Assembly (NCBI GenBank): GCA_947568835.1
Contig: OX387604.1
Span: 7,161,860-7,225,859, forward strand
Direction of reading: 5' to 3'
Length of the DNA: 64,000 nt
Origin: Protonemura montana
Lineage: Eukaryota > Arthropoda > Insecta > Plecoptera > Nemouridae
Shown here: in pieces, positions 56,701 to 64,000 of the stretch
Numbering within the stretch: the stretch's first letter is position 1
How the letters are laid out: the number at the start of each line of letters is the position of its first letter
Notes under the pieces: generated by a model
Database searches by the model: none
Told to the model about the DNA's origin: nothing
The model's input: the letters and a program-made list of their open reading frames with translations, nothing else
Made by a program: the position numbers and the translations under genes

Positions 56701-59700
56701 GCAATCTGCAATCGATAACGTATAACCTTGGTGGCTGATCTACCCTGGAACTGTTTTGCTCTTCAGGGCCGGCAGCGTGCCATACCTTCGAGTTAGAATT
56801 ATTTACTGATTTGACAATTTCCGTGCCTAAAGAAATAAATAAGTTGCAATTACTAGACATGCAAATGAGAAACTCGGTAGCGGCAGGGATGCAGCGAGTA
56901 TTGGGGCGGAGGGAGGGGGATGGCGGGAGGCTGGAGGCTAGAGAAGGGTTGAAGAGGCGGCGGCGGCGGCGGCGACGGCGGCGGCGGGCGCGTGATCGAT
57001 TTCTTGTGGAGGTGAAACAGGTCGTCCCCTGTCCCCCCACAACTTCGCAAGCGTGGTTGCCCTGCGAAAGAGCGGGAGCTCGGGCACGCTCAAGAAATTG
57101 GCACTCCTCTGGCCTTCACTCCTTTATCCCTCACTTCTTTGTCATTCTTCACTCCTTTCCTTTCACATCTTCATCGCACAATCAGATCGCGGGACCGAAC
57201 ACGACGTTATATAATCGAGACTGTTGACTTGCTATTCATTTCTTTTTTTACTTTCTGGAGAACATTTGCTTGTCAAGTCCTATTAATCTTTTTTAATCAT
57301 CCTTTAGTAGCACAAAAAATCTCAGATCATTTTCTTTGTTTTCCCAAAATCTACCTACAGCCACGTGGGGCTTCTGTGATTTTTTTTATTTATTTTATGG
57401 ATGTAAGAAAAAATTTTCATTCTTAATTATCGCACGTGAATTACGCGAACGATTTATTAATTTAAACAGACTATTCTAAATTTTGTATACCAACCCATCT
57501 GCTCTATCGCATTTCAAAAGTGAAAGGAGGGCAAGACTCAGCGATACATAATCGATTATAAATGTTTCCGCACTTTTGTACCCACTCTCTATTTGTTGGC
57601 TGCAAGGAAACTCAATAGAAATCATCACATATTAAAAATTCTTGAAAGGAAACCGTTTCTGTGCCATCCTACAATATTTTACATGCAGTGGGTAAAGTGA
57701 AAACATGGACATGATCTGCTTTTCCGTGTATCTTGTTCCCCTTTGCGAACCGTCGATTTGTAAAATTCTTTCAAATTCCAGGTGATTATGATTTATACGT
57801 AATGGCCAAAAAAGAAAACTACAGTTCGATCGTTTGCTGTTTGTTCAGGAACTTGAGGTGTACGACGCAGTGGTGGACGTCAGGTGCTACGAGTTGGCAG
57901 CTCTCTTTCTGTGCTCGGTTTTTGTGCCGAAGTGTGGGCCCACCGGGCAGCTCGTGCGACCGTGCAGAAACCTATGCTTTGGTAGGTACTTAAAGCCACC
58001 GCACATCACAGCCAACCAGAATCACACAGAAGGAATCCAATCTCACAGTATCACCGTTGAGTGTCCAGGTTATAGGTAGACACAGAACGTTAATGTTAAA
58101 GTTTCTGCGTGAAGAAGGGCCGCCAAATGACTACTTTACCGACAAAAATTCAGAGTATTGGAAGACGCCGTTAAGTGGAGCCACCGTCGTATGAAATTTC
58201 ATTTCGATATTTCTCGTAGGTTACTCGCTTTTGAGACTTTTCATGCTCAAAAGATCTCCATCAATTGTTACCTCAACGATTGATATACACGAAACGATAT
58301 TTTGAGTCGTAATTATTTAATTGTAGAGGTTTGTTTAAAACGACGGCTGCAAGCGCCATCTGTATTCGTCTTTCGTTACCGCGTGTAGCCTGCTCGTTTG
58401 CTCCGCAGGCAGCTCAACATTAATGTTCTGTTTCTACCTATAACCTGCACGCTCAACGGTATCATGCTTATTACATTTTCTTCTAGGTATTCCTTTATTC
58501 TCATGTGAAATTGATTCATACCGGGTAAGCCCATCCCCTCAGTAAGAGGTACAGACACTTCTTCAAATGTACCTTTTGGTTACGATGATTGATTTGGTTA
58601 CGTTATTGAATGCATCTTCTACCTAGGGTTGCAATTCGCAGTTTGACTTCCTATGGTTTCCTGATGGGAAGGGATGGCTGGGATTGGCAACTGGAGATGG
58701 GTTGAAACGTTGACACCTCACAAGATGGACAAAAATTGAACAAATATCCTCTATTGCCTCTTCAGAAGCGTATAATTATCGGCACCTCCAATAGGGGGAT
58801 GGACTAAGCGCAGAAATAATGTTCAGATGACGTCCCAGATTCACCGGAACCAAAGTGGGCAACTAGCTACGGGACTAGATTAGGGACACCGGTCGCCGTC
58901 GTCAAAATCATCCGACCCAATTTTTCTTCCAAAGACATAGTTAAAAAAAAAACACTTTAACTAAGCTTTTCTTGGACGGTGATCTAAAATCCATCCAATT
59001 TGTGACACCTTCGGCTTATCGCCTTTTTTAGCAAATACCCTTGAACTTGAACCGAGAAAATGTGCCGAGATGAATCTTTTTAACTAAGACCCCACAATGC
59101 AATGCCTTCTGACGTTCGCCAAAGTTAAAAACTGGATTAGGATTCCTTCCCTTAATACTTTTTTTTTCTGAAGAGAGACAAAGTGAGTTAAAATGGGGAT
59201 AGTAACCTTAGTATATTGTTCAACAGAGACGAAGCGACGATGCGGTTTCTTCCTCGAGGTGTTCGGACTATCGCTGCCTGATTATCTGGACTGCAACTTT
59301 TTCCCGGAGTCAGCCGACACCGACGTCTGCGTTGGCCACAAGGAAGTTTTAGCGGCCAAGTTGCGCTCGCAAAAGCCCAGTAAGCGCCCATTTCCCATCC
59401 TGGCCCCGTCTAGCCCAGCCCCGCATTTCATAAAGCTGAAAGCTAGGAAGTTTCAACGCCAGAAAGTTTTGGCTTGCTATGCGATGTACGAGCCCTTTCA
59501 ACTCCCGTTCCCAGTACAGTTAACCGTTTACCTCACTCACTTTATCTCACTACGAGTGCCAGTTCTGCAACACATTTGTGCATTGCCACCATTGTTACAG
59601 AAGATGAAATGATTGGCAAAAAAATACTTCCACAACCCGAGGAAAGCGAACGGAAACTTAAGGCATCAATCACCGGCTGTTGTTGGTATATTGCAGTTGT

Positions 59701-62700
59701 CTTGAGAGGTTCAATAGTGGCTCTGTGCCTTTTAATAGTTGTGGATTATATTGAAAGTTGAGCCTACTGAACCTCCTCTATTGAACCTCATTATCTTTGC
59801 ACCCGCAGTGCTATAGATTGGGATACCATATGGAACGAGTGTGACAAACGATAGAAATGAGGATACATTTAAATTCAACGATTGGCGTTGACATCTTTCA
59901 AGAGTGTCTGTGTCAATGTCAGCTGTTCTAACGTCCCTGCGTTGCGTTGACAGCATGTCCCAGCGGCTTCCAGTGCGATGTCAAGCGCTGCATTCCTTCG
60001 GATTGGCATTGTGACGGCCACGTCGACTGCGAAGATCAATCAGACGAGCTAGGCTGCGAAACCTGCGCCAGTGGTGAGTCCAGTCTTGCCAACACAGCAA
60101 CTATGATCATTGTTCTCATCACTCACAGTAACAATATATTAACCACTTGTTTTCAATAGACTCTTGCGACCTTGGCAACAGTGGTCTAACTTAGCCTGCT
60201 TTCCAGGGATGATTCACTGTGGAGAGAAGAAGTGCATGGCTCAATCCCACATGTGCGACGGGGTCGTAGACTGTCCATGGGGTCAGGACGAACGCAATTG
60301 TTGTGAGTATTACTTGCAGCTGTCAGATCACTTTGCCATAAAGGTCCATGTCCTCATCCTGACACAGCTTCAGACAGGCTTGTGAATAGGACCTATGCTT
60401 ATCCTGACACGAACTGTATTACTCAGATTTATTTCTAAGAAGCATAATCTGAGCAGAAACCTATAACTGCGTCCACTTTGCATTGTTTGAGTTGAATTTT
60501 AATGCTGTGTGTTGTGTTGATTCGCAGTGCGGCTGAGTAAGCAAATGGGCGACCAGGGTAAAGGCCGTCTCGAGATGTTCCACCCTGAAGACCAAACATG
60601 GCAGCCAGCCTGCGTTCAGCACCCTGAATCGTCAGCCACCACGCTGGGTCCAGTCATATGCAGCCACCTTGGATACCAGTTAGTTTCCACCATGTCTTGT
60701 ACAATTTTCCTCGATCTCAATGTAGAAGTGGTTTAACAACTACGCTTCGGCAGTTTTACTTTTCGATAAAGGTCAAAAATTTTCAAGGAAGTAACAACAC
60801 TTATTCTACTGTCGGTGCCGATTCGTTGCCATCAACCTTGAAACGTGGAATCCTTGAGAACGGCCAATTAGACATTTTATATCGCACTCCAAAATACTTT
60901 CTTAAAAACATCAACTACATTTTCATAGCAAAGGCTTCTTCATAATGTCGTTTAAATGGTTTCCTCTTTCCTACAGATATTTAAATGTTCGTTGTTTACG
61001 CGCACAAAAGAATGACCGGCTTGAAATGCTTCTATTCAACAGAACTGTGGATTCGAGCATCTACACTCTGAAAGAAAGCAATGTGACGGTGGCAACGTCA
61101 AGGCTACACTCTCCACCAACCTCATGGACGCTCTTTTCGCACACGCACTCCAACCTGCACTCGAACCTGCACTCAAACTTACACTCAAACTTGCACTCAA
61201 CCCTGCTGCGGGAACTCAGGTCTTGTCCTGACAACCAGCAGCACTCCACCATGGATCTGGCTTGCTCCAACTATGGTAGGTGCTTTGCCTCGCGGTCCTG
61301 TCGCTACAACTACCACACTCTCGCTCACGCCTGGTCCATATCCACGATATGTCCCAGCACGCCCGGGTATACCAATGCGTTGTTCATAGGATCAGCGCCT
61401 CGCACCCAGTCGCGAAGAGTTCTTCTCGAATCTATGCTTTGTTCTAGCATGCGGAAGGCGAAGGAAGCCCTCATCAGGAGTTTCTACACGCATTGTCGGG
61501 GGCACAGTTTCGGCCCCAGGCGACTGGCCCTTCTTGGCTGCGCTGCTCGGAGGCCCCGAGGAAATCTTCTACTGCGCAGGGGTCCTGATTGCCGACCAAT
61601 GGGTATTGACAGCATCGCATTGCGTGGGAAAGTACGTGATAATACGGCTTTTATTGGCTTTAATTTACGTATGTCTCATTTGCGGAAAACGTTGTAACGA
61701 CATTGGTCCGAATTCATTCTACTAGAATTGGGGTTTTGTTATTCTGGAAGAGTTGGACAAATATTGGTGTGTAACCACCTTTCGAATGGTTCAGTTTTAG
61801 CCAATCCGACCCATCCGGCTGGACTATCCAGCTGGGCATTACCAGACGGCATGCTCATAGCTACTTCGGCCAGAAGATGAAGGTGAAAAGAGTGGTTCCG
61901 CATCCGATGTACAACATGGGCGTGACTCATGACAACGACGTCGCCCTCTTCCAGGCGAGTACCTTCACACGAGCAGAGACCATAAGATTTTGCATAAAGT
62001 GAGTGTTCATGGGATCTGGGACATGCTGGGAATGGGTGATGACGTGGTTGCGTTTGTGTTGTAGCTGAGCACACCGGTAACGTTTCACGAGCAACTGTCT
62101 CCAGTGTGTCTCCCGCCTCCGCACCGCGAGCTGCCTGCAGGGACCGTCTGCACAGTCATCGGTTGGGGAAAACGCGAAGATAACGACGGTTAGCATACAT
62201 TTCTTCAACGAGTAATAGAACGATTTGTGATTTCTCAGAGACAGCACTATACTATCTTCCCGCCCATTTCTTTAGAATTTAATTCAAACCTAGATTGAGT
62301 TCCAAGCTGGTTGACAAATATTACATATAACAAGAGATTCGAGGAAAATTGGTAGACTATTCTGTACATGTGACCGTTGAAATAGCATCCTATTCTAGAG
62401 TTGCTAAGAACTCGTCCATACGAGTCGCCTCGGCCTCTTCCCCCTTTGAGGGGATACCTTATCCCACCCCGCGAAAACTGGAATATGTGTTCCCGGAAAG
62501 CTCAGATGGTAGAGCACCCGACCGGCGGTTGGGAGGTCTCGGGTTCGTATCCTGGTTAGGTTGCACGTTTTTCCAGTCGCACTTCCTTTCCAAATATTAT
62601 TCAGTGATTTTCTAGTGAACACTTTTTGAAATTGATTGTGAAACTCACAGACCGAAACTACTTTTGTTGACTTAAGAGGACACTCATCAGGCTACGGACT

Positions 62701-63096
62701 TTCATAATTTTGTCAGCTAACAGCATGTACTTATGCACTTTAATTTAACAACTATTGAAGGTTTACACTACATCGACATCTACCTCCATAAATCTGATAT
62801 AAATAGAAAGATTATGTGTATTGGTAGGTGGATTGACCAAGTGGTGAGTCAGTTTTGTAGATATTGGGATTCAGTGGTGGCTGGTTGGTGAATGGTAGAT
62901 CGTTCGTGCAAGTTCTTGGTTGATGGCAGGCGGTTGATTGATTTCAGGCTCCGAGTACGAGCCTGCCGTCAACGAAGTGCGTGTTCCGGTTCTTAACAGA
63001 GATCTGTGCAACTCATGGCTGCAACACCGCGATTTAAATGTGACAGAAGGCATGATCTGCGCAGGCTACGCTGAAGGAGGCAAGGATGCGTGCCAG
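44497..63096 (+). CDS. Corin: Corin, type II transmembrane serine protease (incomplete at right edge)
   Basis: Sixteen exons join in frame to 1138 codons; the gene continues past the window. Domains: cytoplasmic region of about 530 residues, low-complexity and Pro/Ser/Ala-rich; Arg-rich stretch then one helix at about 531-549 (type II orientation); a Frizzled domain with all ten Cys; two LDLa repeats with six Cys each; an SR-like domain; then the linker CGRRRK and a trypsin domain with activation site R|IVGG, catalytic His in TASHC and Asp in DNDVAL. The Asp before AC in KDAC is the S1 residue that gives trypsin-like specificity. The exon with GDSGG lies beyond 64000. Known role: in vertebrates corin activates natriuretic propeptide; the arthropod substrate is unknown. 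Exons: 44497-44630, 46170-46329, 46420-47643, 48441-48573, 48937-49020, 52727-52836, 57849-57981, 59227-59379, 59954-60073, 60207-60302, 60528-60678, 60977-61275, 61448-61631, 61795-61954, 62065-62188, 62948-63096. The first exon is the weakest. Confidence 0.92.
45700..45855 (-). pseudogene. THAP-domain-like remnant in Corin intron 1
   Basis: The minus strand encodes FHAFPRTN, then a helix-like stretch and VVSCEHFKDDDLF, the pattern of the second half of a THAP zinc finger (F-x-FP ... C-x2-HF). The first Cys pair is missing and a stop follows at once. It may come from a THAP-bearing transposon. Confidence 0.4.
46170..46329 (+). CDS. Corin: Corin exon 2 (cytoplasmic)
   Basis: Acceptor TTCTATAG, donor TTG|GTACGC. 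Ser/Pro/Thr-rich sequence continuing in frame into exon 3. Confidence 0.75.
46420..47643 (+). CDS. Corin: Corin exon 3 (large cytoplasmic exon)
   Basis: A single exon of 408 codons between TCCTTGCAG and AGG|GTAAGT. It is rich in Pro early, Asn/Ser in the middle and has an Ala-rich run (about residues 430-455 of the protein). It was assigned to Corin by phase continuity into the membrane exon. Confidence 0.8.
48441..48573 (+). CDS. Corin: Corin exon 4 (transmembrane)
   Basis: Arg-rich stretch followed by a hydrophobic segment VLFNAVALLAIAGGLAAYF. Acceptor GGCGTAG, donor G|GTGCGT. Confidence 0.85.
48937..49020 (+). CDS. Corin: Corin exon 5 (juxtamembrane)
   Basis: Acceptor TTTCACAG, donor CCCG|GTGAGT. 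Ser/Thr-rich extracellular stem with a likely N-glycosylation site NQTS. Confidence 0.75.
49021..49620. other. Corin intron sequence, nothing recognised
   Basis: Part of the long intron between the stem exon and the Frizzled exon. Confidence 0.5.
49623..50067 (-). repeat. 5S-derived SINE, copy 3 (full length)
   Basis: On the minus strand the head reads AACACCGG(T)TCTCGTG, AGATCACCGAAGTTAAGCGA and GGTATTGGATGAGTGAC, the 5S rRNA pattern with A box and C box. A unique body follows (GTTGGAGAGAT, GCCGGTGGTCCCC), then a 3' end in GCGTCGTT and (ATCA)n. Flanks ttcattttaacg (left) and ttcattaacg (right) look like a target-site duplication with a 2-base difference. Confidence 0.9.
51058..51511 (-). 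repeat. 5S-derived SINE, copy 4, with 12-bp TSD
   Basis: The SINE (51070-51499) is flanked by the identical 12-mer GGTTACGGAATG at 51058-51069 and 51500-51511. Same layout as copy 3; the A box is mutated and the C-box region is partly deleted. Confidence 0.92.
51512..52726. other. Corin intron sequence, no gene seen
   Basis: Nothing recognisable beyond short frames. Confidence 0.5.
52727..52836 (+). CDS. Corin: Corin exon 6 (Frizzled first part)
   Basis: Acceptor CTGTTCAG, donor TCC|GTAAGT. Contains YNFTMFPNYMGHFTQRDA, the core of a Frizzled CRD. Confidence 0.92.
52837..55200. other. Corin intron sequence, no gene seen
   Basis: It contains a (TGC)n(TGA)n compound microsatellite at 53707-53750. 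Confidence 0.55.
55215..55285 (-). repeat. tRNA-like SINE head
   Basis: The minus strand reads GGCCGTGGTTAGCGCAACAA (A-box-like), then GGTGTTCGATTCCCCGATTGG (B-box-like). Confidence 0.65.
56400..57220. other. GC-rich patch with (CGG)n in Corin intron
   Basis: A CGG-type repeat at 56957-56990 lies in a locally GC-rich 300-bp segment. The Arg-rich frame across it is a repeat translation. It could be an internal promoter or a relic; nothing decides. Confidence 0.4.
57849..57981 (+). CDS. Corin: Corin exon 7 (Frizzled middle)
   Basis: Acceptor TTGTTCAG, donor G|GTAGGT. Contains CYELAALFLCSVFVPKC and PCRNLC. Confidence 0.93.
58053..58460. mobile_element. MITE, copy 2 (408 bp)
   Basis: The left end ACCGTTGAGTGTCCAGGTTA and the right end TAACCTGCACGCTCAACGGT are inverted. 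Flanking 3-mers are ATC (58050-58052) and ATC (58461-58463). The left half matches an arm of the MITE at 24199-24603; the right half has diverged except for its last 45 bp. Confidence 0.85.
59227..59379 (+). CDS. Corin: Corin exon 8 (Frizzled end)
   Basis: Acceptor TTCAACAG, donor CCCA|GTAAGC. Contains RRCGFFLEVFGLSLPDYLDCNFFP and the last CRD cysteine. Confidence 0.92.
59954..60073 (+). CDS. Corin: Corin exon 9 (LDLa 1)
   Basis: Six-cysteine LDL-receptor class A repeat with CDGHVDCEDQSDE, which provides the calcium ligands. Donor G|GTGAGT. Confidence 0.95.
60207..60302 (+). CDS. Corin: Corin exon 10 (LDLa 2)
   Basis: Second LDLa repeat, CDGVVDCPWGQDE. Its first cysteine is encoded at the end of exon 9. 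Confidence 0.95.
60528..60678 (+). CDS. Corin: Corin exon 11 (SR domain first part)
   Basis: Acceptor GATTCGCAG, donor CA|GTTAGT. VRLSKQ-like start, then WQPACV and VICSHLGYQ, as in scavenger-receptor domains. Confidence 0.9.
60977..61275 (+). CDS. Corin: Corin exon 12 (SR domain end, repeat insertion)
   Basis: Acceptor CCTACAG, donor G|GTAGGT. Continues YLNVRC, includes a four-residue Ser-Asn-Leu-His repeat coded by a 12-bp minisatellite at 61145-61203, then CPDNQQ and LACSNYG. Confidence 0.88.
61145..61203 (+). repeat. 12-bp minisatellite inside Corin exon 12
   Basis: About five units of a 12-mer like aacctgcactca, in frame, coding Asn-Leu-His-Ser repeats. Confidence 0.9.
61448..61631 (+). 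CDS. Corin: Corin exon 13 (activation site, catalytic His)
   Basis: Acceptor GTTCTAG, donor AA|GTACGT. Contains CGRRRK, R|IVGG and VLTASHCVG. Confidence 0.96.
61795..61954 (+). CDS. Corin: Corin exon 14 (catalytic Asp)
   Basis: Acceptor GGTTCAG. It ends CAG|GCGAGT, so the following intron is of the GC-AG class. Contains THDNDVALFQ. Confidence 0.93.
62065..62188 (+). CDS. Corin: Corin exon 15
   Basis: Acceptor TTGTAG, donor G|GTTAGC. Contains LSPVCLPP and CTVIGWGK. Confidence 0.94.
62491..62600 (+). repeat. tRNA-derived SINE in Corin intron
   Basis: AAGCTCAGATGGTAGAGCA (near-consensus A box) and GGGTTCGTATCC (B box) are 35-40 bp apart and followed by a body shared with 44062-44145. It is not a tRNA gene because the anticodon arm and acceptor stem do not pair. 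Confidence 0.8.
62948..63096 (+). CDS. Corin: Corin exon 16 (S1 pocket Asp)
   Basis: Acceptor GATTTCAG, donor CAG|GTAACG. Contains MICAGYAEGGKDACQ, directly before where GDSGG should follow. Confidence 0.94.
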
Positions 63097-63765
63097 GTAA
63101 CGACCTTCTGGCTCTCTAATCCTGAATTCTGTTAACACAATTCATGGTATTCGGTATCACATACATTTTTGGTACGTGGTACCAAAAGTCCTAGTAACGA
63201 AAATACTTTGAAATAACGTAGCTTCGTTGCTTTTTCACAAAACCTCTTCGTCCACACAGCTTTAACACACAAACCTTGATGTGCGTTCAGTTATGTTTTT
63301 GGTTTTCCTTGCGTGGACACACAGACTGACAATGTTTATACAATTCCCGTCTGACCTTGAGGGGCAATTCGCAGCCCGGTATTACGATCAGTGGCACTGT
63401 GCTGCTTATTAACAACACTAGCACTACATCACCAATAATTAACCCTGGCCTTATGTTCCAGTCCAAGTTAGTACGTTTTTTTCTCTACTATATGGCTTCA
63501 GTAATTCTATGTCATAACGCATTCAATACCGGTTGCTAGAGGTGCTGAAATCAACAAACTCATCGTTGGAGAGAAGTTCCACTATATAATAATGATTATT
63601 ATTTACAATAATATATACAAATACACTATTGTCTCTCTTACAAACACCGTCGGTCGTATCATCTAGCAGAAAGCTAACTCCGTTAAGTTCCACTCTTGTT
63701 AGGTTCCAGATCGAAGCAAAAATGGCTCAGACGGAAGAAAAAGCTTAGCGCAACGATTTCATTGA
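63097..63765. other. Corin intron sequence, no gene seen
   Basis: I looked for the GDSGG exon and did not find it before the window ends. Confidence 0.55.
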
Positions 63766-63769
63766 TTTT

Positions 63770-64000
63770 GATTGGTTAATTTGTGGTGTTTAACGACGCA
63801 CTGTTTTGACAACGGGCTCTGTGGAACTAGCGTCGGTGAATAAGTTCGTAATGATGTTGAACCTAACCTAGGCTAAAAAGAGGGGAGGAAACACGGTGCT
63901 AGCACGTAACCTATACTTCTGACGAAAAGCACCATGGGGACCACCGGCTTAACGTCCTTTCCGAAGAATAGTACAACTCGAAAAACAGGGTTCCCCAGCA
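63770..64000 (-). repeat. 5S-derived SINE, copy 5 (runs off right edge)
   Basis: It matches the 3' half of copies 3 and 4 (ttaacgacgcactgttttgacaac, accaccggcttaacg). The 5S-like head would lie beyond 64000. Confidence 0.85.

Noticed and set aside
56811-57227. 138-codon frame with an Arg run
   Set aside because: The Arg run comes from the (CGG)n repeat; there is no similarity or exon structure, and it lies in a Corin intron.
62491-62560. A genuine tRNA gene
   Set aside because: The A and B boxes are good but the stems do not pair, and the downstream body is shared with 44062-44145, so it is a SINE.

Overview
This is eukaryotic nuclear DNA: split genes with GT-AG introns, abundant SINEs, LINE, hAT and LTR elements, and long homopolymer runs. 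The gene set (one-Frizzled Corin, gamma-syntrophin, Hey, a DDX43-like gene) fits a bilaterian animal. Corin with one Frizzled domain, two LDLa repeats, an SR domain and trypsin is the arrangement I know from arthropods, so an arthropod (not a drosophilid, which lacks DDX43) is my best guess. This is inference, not proof.

Layout. 1-5279 is the 5' part of a Ty3/gypsy LTR retrotransposon on the minus strand (LTR 4893-5279, Gag-Pol open from 4656 off the left edge). 5.3-13.6 kb has no host gene; it holds a cluster of tRNA-like SINE pieces, a 9-bp minisatellite and a roughly 1.56-kb hAT transposon (12002-13561). 16374-18529 (minus) is a complete three-exon Hey bHLH-Orange gene. 20.1-21.5 kb is a truncated Jockey/CR1-like LINE capped by a SINE. 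22.8-26.2 kb (minus) is a decayed DDX43-like helicase with a stop codon in its DEAD box and a palindromic MITE inside it. 27.7-28.4 kb has a second LINE tail and unassigned exon-like pieces. 29023-38194 (plus) is a gamma-syntrophin gene of ten exons, 516 codons plus stop. 44497 to beyond 63096 (plus) is most of a Corin gene: long cytoplasmic tail, transmembrane helix, Frizzled domain, two LDLa, SR domain and trypsin domain, running off the right edge before the catalytic serine.

The host genes are not an operon and show no shared pathway. Hey is a Notch-responsive nuclear repressor, syntrophin a dystrophin-complex adaptor, and Corin a membrane serine protease.

The most interesting non-gene signal is a dispersed repeat of about 430 bp (copies at about 9.0, 21.3, 44.3, 49.6, 51.1 and 63.8 kb). 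Its minus-strand head matches 5S rRNA including the internal promoter, and one copy has a perfect 12-bp target-site duplication. It is a 5S-derived (SINE3-type) SINE family. One copy ends at the likely splice acceptor of the first Corin coding exon.
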